64,000 nucleotides of DNA from NCBI GenBank assembly GCA_023091665.1, contig JALJCQ010000001.1, positions 1 through 64,000 of the forward strand. Direction: 5' to 3'. Position numbers and translations under genes: made by a program. Of this stretch, positions 33,401 to 42,515 are shown in pieces. Position 1 is the stretch's first letter. Each line of letters begins with the position of its first letter. Under the pieces are notes generated by a model. That model was not told the DNA's origin. It did no database searches and worked only from the letters and a program-made list of their open reading frames with translations. This stretch comes from Pythium myriotylum. Its lineage: Eukaryota > Oomycota > Peronosporomycetes > Pythiales > Pythiaceae.

Positions 33401-33989
33401 TGAGGCTGATGTTGTCAGCCTGCGTGCTGACGTCGCTGGCCATTTTGTCGCTTCACCACGGCTGCAAGTTTTATTGTACGCAAACCAAAAGCCGCGACGC
33501 GTGTACGGCGGGTCAGGCAAGAACATGAAGAAGAGTAAAAGCTCAACCGCAAATGTGCCTTCCTCAACGTCAGTGGACGACAGCACACCGGCGAAGCTCG
33601 TCACCATCGGGAACAAGGACTACCAGCTGCTATTTAACATTATTGTCGCTCGCTGGTCATGTCAACGCCTCGAGAAAGGCAAGAATCAAGACACGGTGGT
33701 TGAGCTAAAACCTGACGAGGTGCAGAAATTCCAGCAGCGCATCAAGAACTCCCATTTAAAACGAAGGTGGGAAGACAATCGTAACCCAAAGACTTTCGTG
33801 CGCATCGACAAGCAGACCGAGCTCGAGGAACGCGGCCACCGCTACCACCAGTTCCAAGTGCAGATCGACACGAGTTCGTTCGCGTGCGTGAAGATCCCCG
33901 TGGACCGCACGTTCAGTTTGCGCGAGCTACGACGAGCGTTCCACGATAGCCAATCGAGTCAGAGAACTGTGACGCTACCTTCTGAGTAG
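27405..33989 (+). CDS. Giant SecA-motor / OTU-like fusion protein
   Basis: Exons 27405-29226, 29292-31526, 31638-32143 and 32208-33989 splice in phase to 2,114 residues. The first ~545 residues are acidic and helical, with no known domain. A SecA-type motor follows: Walker A TGEGKS (556-561), Walker B DEVD (663-666), the SecA block EYDVIDGKVVVIDN with YGDGLHQFLQLK, GLTGTLGDS, YGGRGTD (~977) and motif VI GRSARAGVPGSG (~1015). Residues ~1354-1425 are Gly-rich and hydrophobic, probably membrane-inserting. Near the C-terminus GRDCLYRAVFFA resembles the OTU protease Cys box (Cys ~1902), with candidate His in RGHRYHQF (~2065). SecA normally pushes preproteins through bacterial or plastid membranes. 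Oomycetes lack plastids, so this is a repurposed motor. The exon 2-3 acceptor (TGTAG at 31637) is inferred from phase. OTU activity is inference. Confidence 0.75.
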
Positions 33990-34073
33990 GATTGCAGCTT
34001 TGGTTGATTTCTACGACAATGGCGAATAGACTTGACGGCGTATACAGCACAATACGTCGTGTGTTTCCTCGTC

Positions 34074-34847
34074 TCACCAGTGCACTTGCTGCTGAACGCG
34101 TTGTCGATAAAGCTCCTCCTGCATCCGTGAATCTTGCTCCAGGAGTTGTTCTTCGCGCTCTTCATCCAAGTAGACGCCCATCTCCTCAGCGTACGCATCC
34201 AACGCGTTGAAAGCGGCGTCGAGATGGTCATCACATGCTGTCCTCACGGTCGTATGACCTTGAACACCAGAGGCTTGCAATCTTTCTTTACGACTGCGCT
34301 CAACAGTCCGCAGCTCCGCAAGACGCTGCTGCCTCGCCTCTTCGATGCGCCGAGCCGCCTCCGCCTCTCTTGCTGCCTGCATTTCGAGTGTCATCCTCGC
34401 GCTCTCGAGTGCCTCGCCGACTCTTTGATTGATGTCGCGATGGGCTTCCTCGTCGTGACAAGCCTCCGCTGCGGCTCGCTCTTGTGCCTCATGACGCGCC
34501 AGAGCCGTCTCGGTCTCTCGCTGTTGTTGTGGGCACAGTTCTTCGGCTCGCAGCTGTGCGCGCTGCACATCTGCTTCTTGCTCGAGCTGGTGTCGTCGCT
34601 CGCCGGCCTCGCGCTGCTCGCACACAGCGTTCTCGTCGGGTTTCTCCCACCAGTGGGTGATGCCCGGCGCGAGAAGTCCTCGGCGTTCCGTGAAGCCATC
34701 GAGGTCGTAGGACGTGACCGGACGCAAGCCGATTCTCACGCTGGGCACTTCGAAGTACGACGGGTTAAACAAAGGATATGGCTCGAGCACGAGCACGATC
34801 CGGCCGTCGTACGAGCCTCTGTAGGCGAAGGACACGGTCGTGCCCAT
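34074..34847 (-). CDS. Coiled-coil protein with N-myristoylation-type start, copy 1
   Basis: The product has 257 residues. The start MGTTVS fits the N-myristoylation pattern MGxxxS. Residues ~1-75 form a conserved head ending GLLAPGITHWWEKPDENA. Residues ~80-200 are a long Glu/Arg/Ala-rich coiled coil (EAARRIEEARQQRLAELR). A C-terminal block, DDHLDAAFNALDAYAEEMG, ends RQRVQQQVHW. The gene is divergent from the dynamin-like gene at 35133 across 285 bases, and converges on the SecA-OTU gene with an 84-base gap. A homologue at 41134 has the same arrangement with the other GTPase. I do not recognise the family. A membrane-anchored scaffold or partner for the GTPase is an inference. Confidence 0.7.
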   Translation of the reverse strand: MGTTVSFAYRGSYDGRIVLVLEPYPLFNPSYFEVPSVRIGLRPVTSYDLDGFTERRGLLAPGITHWWEKPDENAVCEQREAGERRHQLEQEADVQRAQLRAEELCPQQQRETETALARHEAQERAAAEACHDEEAHRDINQRVGEALESARMTLEMQAAREAEAARRIEEARQQRLAELRTVERSRKERLQASGVQGHTTVRTACDDHLDAAFNALDAYAEEMGVYLDEEREEQLLEQDSRMQEELYRQRVQQQVHW

Positions 34848-35132
34848 GGCTCGGCGCGAGAAGAGTCGGAAATGGGAGCAAGAGGAAGTGAGACCGTCGT
34901 GATTACGACTCGAATTGCGTACCCATCCCACTTCAGTCAATAGATGCAGCAGACCAAGAGTATCTGTGATCTGTTTAAAGAGGGTAACTGATCAAACAGT
35001 ACTTAAATAGTATATTTCATATTGCAATAGATCGATTTTAAAATATTTATTTTGTTTCCGAGAGAAAAATCCGTCCGGTGTGACGTCAGGAAAGATTCCA
35101 TATCGTGTCACGCTTGACGCGTCGCCACCCCG
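34848..35132. promoter_or_regulatory. Bidirectional promoter of module 1
   Basis: This is a 285-base, AT-rich gap between the divergent coiled-coil gene 1 and GTPase 1. A TGACGTCA-like word (GTGACGTCAGG near 35080) is visible. Head-to-head placement implies co-expression. Confidence 0.5.
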
Positions 35133-37676
35133 ATGGCGACGGCCCACGCGCCACTGCGAGAGGCGCTGCAACTCGCGATCGCTGAGGCAGCGTCCCAATT
35201 CGTCTTGATCCGCTCGTCCATCGACGCACTCGCGTCCTCGTCGTCCTCGTCTTCTCTCGCAGCTCTGCTCGAACCCACGCAGGCAGCTTCCACATCACTG
35301 GCGTCGCTGGATGAGCGAGCGACGAGCGACTCGCTCTCCGTTTTGGTCGCCGGCCCACCGCAGAGCGGCAAGAGTACACTCGTGAATACACTGCTGGGCT
35401 CGCTGTGCATCCCCACGGGCGACGAGGTCGCCACGTCCGTGCTGCTGACTGCCGTGGACGACGCGTCCGAGCGACACGAGTTCTCGCTCTCAACCAGGAG
35501 CGGCCGAGAGCTTGAACGTGGCACAGCACGGAGTATCCAGGCACGTATTCAGGAGATCAACACAGTCGTCAATCGTGACAACGTGGCCGAGAGGGAGGAG
35601 GCCGAGCTGCTGCTGAGGATGCCGCCGCGAGCGTACGCCCGCGACGGACTCTCGCTTCAAATTGTGGATTCGCCTGGCGTGAAAAAAGACATCTCGTCCA
35701 GTATCCACACCCGCTGGCTGCAAGCTGTCTCGAGCGCCGACGCGTTCGTTGTGGTTGTGCCATTGTCGCCCCGCGGCTCAAGAGACGAAGACGATCTCTG
35801 GCGCCAGCTCGCGGACGAGCTGCCTCGACGCACGATCCAGAACCTCGTGCTCTTGATCAACAATTTCAAAGAAGGCAATAGGGATGAAGACGAGGGAGAG
35901 TGTGAGCAGATCAGACTTGACCGCATCGCCTACGTTCGCGAGATCACGGACGGCCGTGTTGAGCTGACGCTACCGCAGGTCGTTGTGGCCAGCGCACTCA
36001 ACGCCATGATAGCTCGCGTCATCTTGGAACTACCCACAGGCGACGACAACGAGCTAGACGTGGAAGAGTTCCGTGAGGAGCATAACAAGCTCATTGGAGT
36101 GGTACAAAGCGTGTTCCTCAATGGCAGCAGCAGCGCCCAGCTAAGCAGTGCACGTGCGCTGCATAGTGTGGAAGACTGGGACGAAGTGCTCGAAGTAAGT
36201 GGCTTCAACAAGTTGGATGCGTTCTTACGCGCGCGGGCTCGCGTTTGTGCTGTCGCCCATATTCGCAAGCTCTTGACCATCGTGCAGTTGTACTGCAACC
36301 GCGTCCAGCCAGTGACTACGTCATTCGGTGATGGCCGCTCGGGAGAGGTGACGCTTGCCAACATCGCGAACGCCGAGCGATTGATCCAGACGTTCTTGAC
36401 GGAAGAAGCTCGTGTCGAGGATGAGGCTTACTGCACCCAGCTGCGCGAGTCTCTGAACACGCTGACGTCTCGTATCCGACTGGCGCTCGACCGCATTCGC
36501 GAGAGTGGCAGCCTCAATGAGTTTCCCGAACACATCGACCCGGAACAGAACGACTTGCTCGAAGGGCTTTTAGAGACGATCCGAGCACAGGTGCAATCGG
36601 TAGTGAATGATGAGCGCAAACATTTTCGTGAGAGCATCCAGCTACTTACCACGCGACGCCAAGAGCTACGCCGATCCTTCCGAGAGAGAATTGAGGAGAT
36701 TCTTCGCGCACATGGGATCAATACGCCCAGTAATTTCCTTGTTCATGTCGAAGAAGATGATAGCAGAGACGACAGCAGTGAACTGGTCGCCGGATCGATC
36801 GATCGGTCGCTGTCATGGCTTCACGGATTTGTCCACTTTGACACGGGCCAACTCATGCGCAATGTGAGACTCGCCATCCAGTCGACGCTAGTCGCTGGGG
36901 CGAGCTTCACCGCAGCTGGAGACTTTGCTCAGGATCCTCGCCGCGATCCTCGGCTGTCCGGTAACTGGATCTGGTACAACGAGACGTGTCTTCTAGGTTA
37001 CCATAACGAGTTCATCGCGACGATCGAGGTCGACTCGGCCTTTGTAGGCCAACCTTTCGTGCTTGAGCTCGAGCATCTCACGAGCAACGTTGGCGAGAGC
37101 TCACGCTCGGCTGTGACCGCGACCATCAATGGCACAGCGGTGCGCACGGCGTTCGATCCTCGCGCGGTCCACGAGGTTAACGACAACAAAGTCGGGCTCT
37201 TCAGCTTCGTCGTCGATCGCTGGCTCGTCGCACCCGAGTGGGTTCGGGCCGGCACGAACGTGCTCCAGATCGCCTACGTCGACGGCACGTCGCGCTACTG
37301 GCTCAAGCGCTGGTCGGTCAGCGCCTCGCTGCCGGCGACCGAGCACCGATTCCTGCGACGAGAGGACGTGCTTACGACTGTGATGGCGACGGTGCTAACG
37401 ACCGTCGTACCCGACGATGATCACCGCAAGGAGCTCGAGCAGATCATCACGGTGACCTCACCGCTAGCGGTGCAGCGCGTGGCCAGTGAGCACTACACGC
37501 AGTTGCTCCGGGAGCTGGCGAGAACAAGCCACGAAGATCTTGGAGGACACACGGAGACCCGCGAGGCTCTGGCGCAGCTGGTCGAGCAGGTTAGGAAGCT
37601 CAAAGAGTCGACCGAGCACGCAGTCGAAGGGCTTGTACAACTAGCTCGCAAGATCCAGCAAGAGCTCCAGGATTGA
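35133..37676 (+). CDS. Dynamin-like large GTPase, copy 1
   Basis: The product has 847 residues and no introns. The dynamin-type G domain has P-loop GPPQSGKST (74-82), a switch Thr in EVATSVLLTAV, and DSPG (179-182). At the G4 position LLINNFKEG replaces the usual (T/N)KxD, so guanine recognition may be altered. Residues ~260-590 are helical and stalk-like. Residues ~605-740 form a beta-rich block: WIWYNETCLLGYHNEFIATI, FVLELEHLTSN, VAPEWVRAGTNVLQIAYVDG, YWLKRWSVSA. It resembles a galactose-binding-like sandwich, which is not standard for dynamins. The end is helical (ALAQLVEQVRKLKE). No membrane segment is seen. Related GTPases remodel membranes or act in cell-autonomous defence (GBP/IRG/Mx). 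The role here is unknown. Confidence 0.75.
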   Translation: MATAHAPLREALQLAIAEAASQFVLIRSSIDALASSSSSSSLAALLEPTQAASTSLASLDERATSDSLSVLVAGPPQSGKSTLVNTLLGSLCIPTGDEVATSVLLTAVDDASERHEFSLSTRSGRELERGTARSIQARIQEINTVVNRDNVAEREEAELLLRMPPRAYARDGLSLQIVDSPGVKKDISSSIHTRWLQAVSSADAFVVVVPLSPRGSRDEDDLWRQLADELPRRTIQNLVLLINNFKEGNRDEDEGECEQIRLDRIAYVREITDGRVELTLPQVVVASALNAMIARVILELPTGDDNELDVEEFREEHNKLIGVVQSVFLNGSSSAQLSSARALHSVEDWDEVLEVSGFNKLDAFLRARARVCAVAHIRKLLTIVQLYCNRVQPVTTSFGDGRSGEVTLANIANAERLIQTFLTEEARVEDEAYCTQLRESLNTLTSRIRLALDRIRESGSLNEFPEHIDPEQNDLLEGLLETIRAQVQSVVNDERKHFRESIQLLTTRRQELRRSFRERIEEILRAHGINTPSNFLVHVEEDDSRDDSSELVAGSIDRSLSWLHGFVHFDTGQLMRNVRLAIQSTLVAGASFTAAGDFAQDPRRDPRLSGNWIWYNETCLLGYHNEFIATIEVDSAFVGQPFVLELEHLTSNVGESSRSAVTATINGTAVRTAFDPRAVHEVNDNKVGLFSFVVDRWLVAPEWVRAGTNVLQIAYVDGTSRYWLKRWSVSASLPATEHRFLRREDVLTTVMATVLTTVVPDDDHRKELEQIITVTSPLAVQRVASEHYTQLLRELARTSHEDLGGHTETREALAQLVEQVRKLKESTEHAVEGLVQLARKIQQELQD

Positions 37677-38138
37677 GTGAGAGGACGTGGAGATTTCTGA
37701 CGTAAAATTGAAGATCTTAACGAGGCGATTTCACCCAGCATCACGTGCAGACTTTGACAGCAGCTCTCAGGCTTCAGTCTCCACCGTTGACTCGCAAGAA
37801 GATCTATGCTACTCTGACCTCTTGTCGAAACACGAAGTCATGAGTCCAGCAGAGTAGTCACATCGGTGACTACTTGCCTCTTGCGAGTTGCGGGACGCGG
37901 AATGCAAACCCACGGCGAGGGATCCTGCCTCGTGCGAGCATTCTATCGGTGATCTCAACTGAACCGCGTGCGGAGGCCTTCGACACCTCCAAATTGCTCG
38001 TAGATCTGCAGATTGTAAATCTAGGATGGACAAAGATATGGGAGACATCTTCGCCATTACTTTTTCGAGATCAATCTCCCTACAAATCGTGATGAACCTT
38101 CTATCCTACACGATACGGGAAAAAAACAGTCACGACAT
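37677..38138. other. Axis between the two convergent GTPase genes
   Basis: This 462-base region is the centre of the palindromic module arrangement. No gene is seen. The sequence itself is not visibly palindromic. Confidence 0.5.
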
Positions 38139-40673
38139 TCACGCTCTCTGCACAGTCTGCGTGAGCCGCGCGAGGCGTATCACCGCGTTCCTGGTCGAGT
38201 CTTTCAGGCATTCGCTCTGCTCGGCAATCTGCGACAGCATTGCTCGATGCTGCACCAAGCTCTCGAGTCGGTCTCGACTCGATCGCGCGAGCTCGTCGAG
38301 CAACTGCGCACACCTCTCGCTCGCGTTTTCTCGTACGCCCGCCGGTGACGTTATGGTGACGATCTGCTCAAGCTGTAAATCGTGATCGTCGGAAGCCCCG
38401 AGGATTGCGATAGCCGACGCGGTGAGCAGGGTGAGCACGTCGTCTCGGCTCAGGAGTTCCTCTTCGGACGGTGGCACTGAAGCGCTGAGAGACCAGCGTT
38501 TCAGCCAATAATGCGAACTGCCATCGACGTAGGCAATCTTGAGCACATTGTCGCCGGCTTGGATCCACTCCGGCGCGAGGAACCAGCGGTCGGTGACGTA
38601 GCTGAATGAACCAACGTTGGTGTTACTCATTTGGCCAGAAGCTAGCGGAACGAACGCCGTCCGCACTGTCGTTCCGTTGATTGTCACAGCTACGGCTGCG
38701 CGTGGGCGGTCGCCTTCGTTGGTCGTGAGGTGCTCGAGTTTGAGCACGAAATGCTGGCCCACGAAAGTTGGATCGATGTTGACTGTCGCCACGAACTCGT
38801 CCTCGCGGTTTCCGAGCATACACGTCTGCTCGTGCCAGTTCCAGTGCCCTGACAATCGTGCGTCGTGTTGAGGATTCTGGGCGAAATCGCCTTCGGCTGC
38901 AAAACGGTCTCCTGCGGCAAGTGCCGGTTTTGTCACTCGTCGTGCGATTAGCAGAAGCTGCTCAACATCCAATCGGCCGAAATCCTCGATCCGCGAGAGC
39001 AAGAGGGCTAAGAACTGTTCGGCTGAGTCATCACCAGAACCACTGTCTTCATTCAACGAAAAGAAATCGTTCGGCATTGCGATGCCATGTGCTTCGATGA
39101 TCTGCTCAACAGGCTCGCGGAAAGACCTACGCAGCTCCCGGCGACGCTGCGTAAGCTGACCCACTCGCTCACCGAAGAGCTGCAGCTTGTTGTTGACGAC
39201 CGCATGTACTTTGTCTCGAAAAGTCTCGACAATTCGTACAAGTTCATCGCTCTGTGCTGGATCCAATCGTTCTGGGATCTCGGCGAAGACCGAGCCGTTG
39301 CGAATTTCTGCCAGCTCCAAGCAAATGTCAGCTGCTAGTCGCTTCAGCGACTGACGTATCTGCACGCAGCAGGCGTCGTCTTCCTCTTGAGTCTCTTCCG
39401 AAAAGTACTTGCCAACCAGCCGGTTCGCGCTAGCATTGTCGGCCAGTCTGGATGCCTCTGAGCGTTCGGCTCCCGTCACTGACTCAATACCCAACCGAGT
39501 CAACTGCTGGACGCGGTTGCAGTACGACTGTACCTCTGTCAGCAGCTTACGGACGTGGGCGACAGCGCAGACGCGAGCCCTCGTGCGCAGGAATGCGTCC
39601 AGTTGGTTGAAGCCGCTCCCTTCCAGCACTTCCTTCCAGCCTTTTACGCTGTGTAGTGCATGTGCGCTCGAGAGATCGACTCGGTTGTGGTGGTTGAGAA
39701 AGACATGGCGAACGAGCCCAATAAGCGCCTCGTGCTCTTCCACGAAGGCCTCGGTGTCCAGCTCACTCTCACCGTCGGTGGACAGCTCCAAGATCGTGCG
39801 AGCGATCATCGCGTTGCGTGCGCAACCGAGAAAGACGTGCGAGATGTCGATGTCGATGCGGCCGTTCGTGGCTTTGCGCACATATGTGGCGCGCGCCTGC
39901 TTGGTTCGTAGGCGGTGGGCTTCCTTATCCCGTGGGTTCACAATTGCCAGATCGTACTTGTTGATGAAGAGCACGAGGTTCTCAATGGCATGTCGAGGCA
40001 GCTCGTCCGCAAGCTGGCGCCACAGGTCGCCTTCGTCTCTTGATCCGCTGGGTGAGTACGGCACGACCATGACGAACACGTCGGCACTCGCGACGGCCTG
40101 CAGCCAACGCTGGCGGATGTTGGGCGACTGGTCCTCGTTGACGCCGGGCGAGTCAACGATGTGAAGCGAGAGTCCGTCGCGCGCGTATGCTCGTGGTGGC
40201 ATCCGCAGCAGCAGCTCGGTCTCCTCACTCTCCGCCAGGTCATCACTTCGCAGCTGGCCGTTGATTTGTTGGACACGCGTCTGAATCGCGCGAGGACCAC
40301 CTCGCTCGAGCTCTCGTCCGCTAATGGTTGAGAGCGAGAAGTCGCGCCGCTCCGAGGTGTCTTCAACTGCCGTAAGCAGCACAGACGTGGCGGCATCGTC
40401 GTCGATGGGGCTGCACAGAGCACTAAGAAGCGAATTGATGAGCGAGCTCTTGCCACTCTTGAGCAAGCCAGCGACCAGCACAGAGAGCGAGTAGCCCTCC
40501 ACGCGTCCGTGAAGTGCTGTCAGTGATTCCACGATAGTCTGTGTGGAATCTTTCAGCGAGTCGACGGGATACGTTGCGTCGTCGTCGATTGACGAACGGA
40601 TCGCGTGGCACTGGCCAAGAGCGTCGGCGATCGCGGATAGCAGCTCGTCGCGAAGCACTTGAGGCGACGCCAT
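38139..40673 (-). CDS. Dynamin-like large GTPase, copy 2
   Basis: The product has 844 residues and no introns, and is a paralogue of copy 1 along its whole length. P-loop GLLKSGKSS (69-77), DSPG (174-177) and a canonical G4 motif NKYD (238-241) are intact. The same helical middle and the same C-terminal beta block are present (WNWHEQTCMLGN, FVLKLEHLTTNEG, LAPEWIQAGDNVLKIAYVDG, YWLKRWSLSAS). ATG 40673 (MASPQVLRDELL) aligns with the start of copy 1. Unlike copy 1 it should bind GTP in the ordinary way, so the pair could be one active and one modified GTPase. It is divergent from the coiled-coil gene at 41134. Confidence 0.78.
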   Translation of the reverse strand: MASPQVLRDELLSAIADALGQCHAIRSSIDDDATYPVDSLKDSTQTIVESLTALHGRVEGYSLSVLVAGLLKSGKSSLINSLLSALCSPIDDDAATSVLLTAVEDTSERRDFSLSTISGRELERGGPRAIQTRVQQINGQLRSDDLAESEETELLLRMPPRAYARDGLSLHIVDSPGVNEDQSPNIRQRWLQAVASADVFVMVVPYSPSGSRDEGDLWRQLADELPRHAIENLVLFINKYDLAIVNPRDKEAHRLRTKQARATYVRKATNGRIDIDISHVFLGCARNAMIARTILELSTDGESELDTEAFVEEHEALIGLVRHVFLNHHNRVDLSSAHALHSVKGWKEVLEGSGFNQLDAFLRTRARVCAVAHVRKLLTEVQSYCNRVQQLTRLGIESVTGAERSEASRLADNASANRLVGKYFSEETQEEDDACCVQIRQSLKRLAADICLELAEIRNGSVFAEIPERLDPAQSDELVRIVETFRDKVHAVVNNKLQLFGERVGQLTQRRRELRRSFREPVEQIIEAHGIAMPNDFFSLNEDSGSGDDSAEQFLALLLSRIEDFGRLDVEQLLLIARRVTKPALAAGDRFAAEGDFAQNPQHDARLSGHWNWHEQTCMLGNREDEFVATVNIDPTFVGQHFVLKLEHLTTNEGDRPRAAVAVTINGTTVRTAFVPLASGQMSNTNVGSFSYVTDRWFLAPEWIQAGDNVLKIAYVDGSSHYWLKRWSLSASVPPSEEELLSRDDVLTLLTASAIAILGASDDHDLQLEQIVTITSPAGVRENASERCAQLLDELARSSRDRLESLVQHRAMLSQIAEQSECLKDSTRNAVIRLARLTQTVQRA

Positions 40674-41133
40674 GCTTAAAACGATAATGACGTGGAGGGC
40701 CAATGCGACGAGGATCCGTGGAGCACTGCAAGTTGGTGGGCCCGGACATGAGATCAGTCGTTGACTCTTTCGCTCCAGTCGAGTGGAGAGTTCGCAGAAC
40801 GATTTGTCTTCGTGGAGTGTGGCTATTCGCGGTTGGAGCGAGAGAGAAAAAGATCGTTTCCCCCTGAAACGCCAATTGGCGAGGTTTCTGGTTCTGATTT
40901 GGGTTCGTCGTTGCGGAAGAGAGACTCGTGACCAATAAACCCTCGACAATCGAGGTCAAGTTCAGTGTTGGGTACTCAGTGAGAAGCATTGACGCCAGAG
41001 ATTTCTGCGGAAGAGTTTCTAAAGTCTTCTTCTCGTGCTCGGCGTTCTGCTAGACGAGACTGGTGTACAGTCATTTCGCTGCAGTGGTCCAAAAATTTCT
41101 CGCGGCAATTCGACATTCGCGTTCCAGAGACCA
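40674..41133. promoter_or_regulatory. Bidirectional promoter of module 2
   Basis: This is a 460-base gap between the divergent GTPase 2 and coiled-coil gene 2, equivalent in position to 34848-35132. No obvious oomycete initiator was found. Confidence 0.5.
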
Positions 41134-42027
41134 ATGGGCAACGTCTACTCGGGCTCGTACAACGAGAAGATCGTGGTCGTCAATTCTCACACCGGTCAAT
41201 GCAACCGCGACTGCGAGGCCATCGGGCTTAAGCGAGTATCGAATATCGACACCAGCACCTTCACAGACATCCGCAACGGGTATCTGGCGCCTGGAATCAC
41301 GAGCTGGTATGAGAAGCCCGACTGGGAGGCCATTCGGGCACGAGAGAAGCGCGAAGCCGACCAGCGAGAGGCTGAGATCCGCTGCAAGTTCCAGGCCAGA
41401 CTGGACGAAGTTCTCAAAGAGCAACAGCATACAACCGAGAAACTCTGCCGGCAGCGCGAGGCGGAGGAGCGTCGGCGTGAGCAAGCGGACCAGGCGCGGG
41501 AAACACAGGACCGAGAGAGAGAAGAGCGACATCGGCAACAAGAGATCGAAGAGGCGGTGAACCGTGAGCTGCAAGCGACTGCAGAGCGTCGTGAGCTGGA
41601 ACACGAGGCTGAAGCTCGACGCGTTGAGGAAACTTGTTTGCGAGTAGCGGCCGAAGTTGCCAACGGCAACCAATCTATCGAGACGGCAGTCGCAGGCGCT
41701 CGTGGAACATCTGAGCGTCTCGCGGTCTCCGAGGCGGAGTCAGCGCGCCGCGTCGAAGAGGCGAGACGTCGTCGATCGGAAGCCCTAAGGCACATTGAGC
41801 GCGAGCGCCAAGGCAGACTTCAAGAAGAAACACGCGCACAAGACCAAACGCCAACGTCGTTGAGTGTCGACGAGGAGCTTGAGGCCGCGTTGACTCTGCT
41901 GGACGCGTACGGTGCAGTGGCGGGCGCTCGAGCGGAAGAGGAACACTGGGAACGAGTGGAGGAGAGCGAGGCGCCCACATTGGCGATGGCCCAGCGCGAA
42001 CTTGTGCAGCAGCAAGTGCAGTGGTGA
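41134..42027 (+). CDS. Coiled-coil protein with N-myristoylation-type start, copy 2
   Basis: The product has 297 residues. The start MGNVYS again fits MGxxxS. The head shares SGSYNEKIVVV, IGLKRV and GYLAPGITSWYEKPDWEA with copy 1. The coiled coil is longer (about residues 75-250, Glu/Arg/Gln-rich, EEARRRRSEALRHIERERQG). The C-terminal block LEAALTLLDAYG and the end LVQQQVQW are conserved. ATG 41134 is preferred over an upstream in-frame start because only it yields the shared MGxxxS start. Its role is presumably linked to the adjacent GTPase, by conserved head-to-head placement. Confidence 0.7.
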   Translation: MGNVYSGSYNEKIVVVNSHTGQCNRDCEAIGLKRVSNIDTSTFTDIRNGYLAPGITSWYEKPDWEAIRAREKREADQREAEIRCKFQARLDEVLKEQQHTTEKLCRQREAEERRREQADQARETQDREREERHRQQEIEEAVNRELQATAERRELEHEAEARRVEETCLRVAAEVANGNQSIETAVAGARGTSERLAVSEAESARRVEEARRRRSEALRHIERERQGRLQEETRAQDQTPTSLSVDEELEAALTLLDAYGAVAGARAEEEHWERVEESEAPTLAMAQRELVQQQVQW

Positions 42028-42191
42028 GAAGCAGAGAACTCCTGTTAGTGTTTTGCTTCCTGCGCAACTAGACTGTGGCTTATCTTCTAGACTGGTGAAC
42101 AACCAGACTACCCTAGTGTAGCCTTACAAGTCGTTTGTAAGGTGTAAACTTGCAGCCGTGTTTTCCATCTCATTACTTTTCATATTTTATC

Positions 42192-42515
42192 TCACCACTG
42201 CACTTGCTGTTGCACACGCCGACGCTGGCCTTCCTCCTGCATCTCCGCGTCTCGCTCCACCATATCTTCCCATCGTTCGTCATCCAGTCGAGCCCCCATC
42301 TCATCAGCATACAAGTCTAAAGCGTGGAACGCGGCGTCGAGATGGTCGTCATGCACCGACTCAGCCTTCGCCACGTCCTGCGAGCGTGAGGCTTGCAGTC
42401 TCTCCTGACGCTCGCGTTCCGCAGTCTCCAGCTCCTCGACCCTCTTCTCCCTAGCCTCTTCGACACGCCGCGCAGTCTCCGATTCTCTCTTTGACTGCCA
42501 GGAGAGTGAGTTCAT
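42192..42515 (-). pseudogene. Truncated third copy of the coiled-coil gene
   Basis: This codes 107 residues that match only the last ~100 residues of the coiled-coil family: ETARRVEEAREKRVEELE, DDHLDAAFHALDLYADEMG and RRRVQQQVQW. The MGxxxS head and most of the coil are missing upstream. An ATG exists at 42515 but in an unrelated context. It is closer to copy 1 than to the adjacent copy 2, so it is not a simple tandem duplicate of its neighbour. Most likely it is a gene relic left by rearrangement. Confidence 0.65.

Noticed and set aside
27405..33989. Reading the SecA gene as a bacterial contaminant
   Set aside because: It is split by phase-keeping GT-AG introns and lies between eukaryotic genes with the same base composition.
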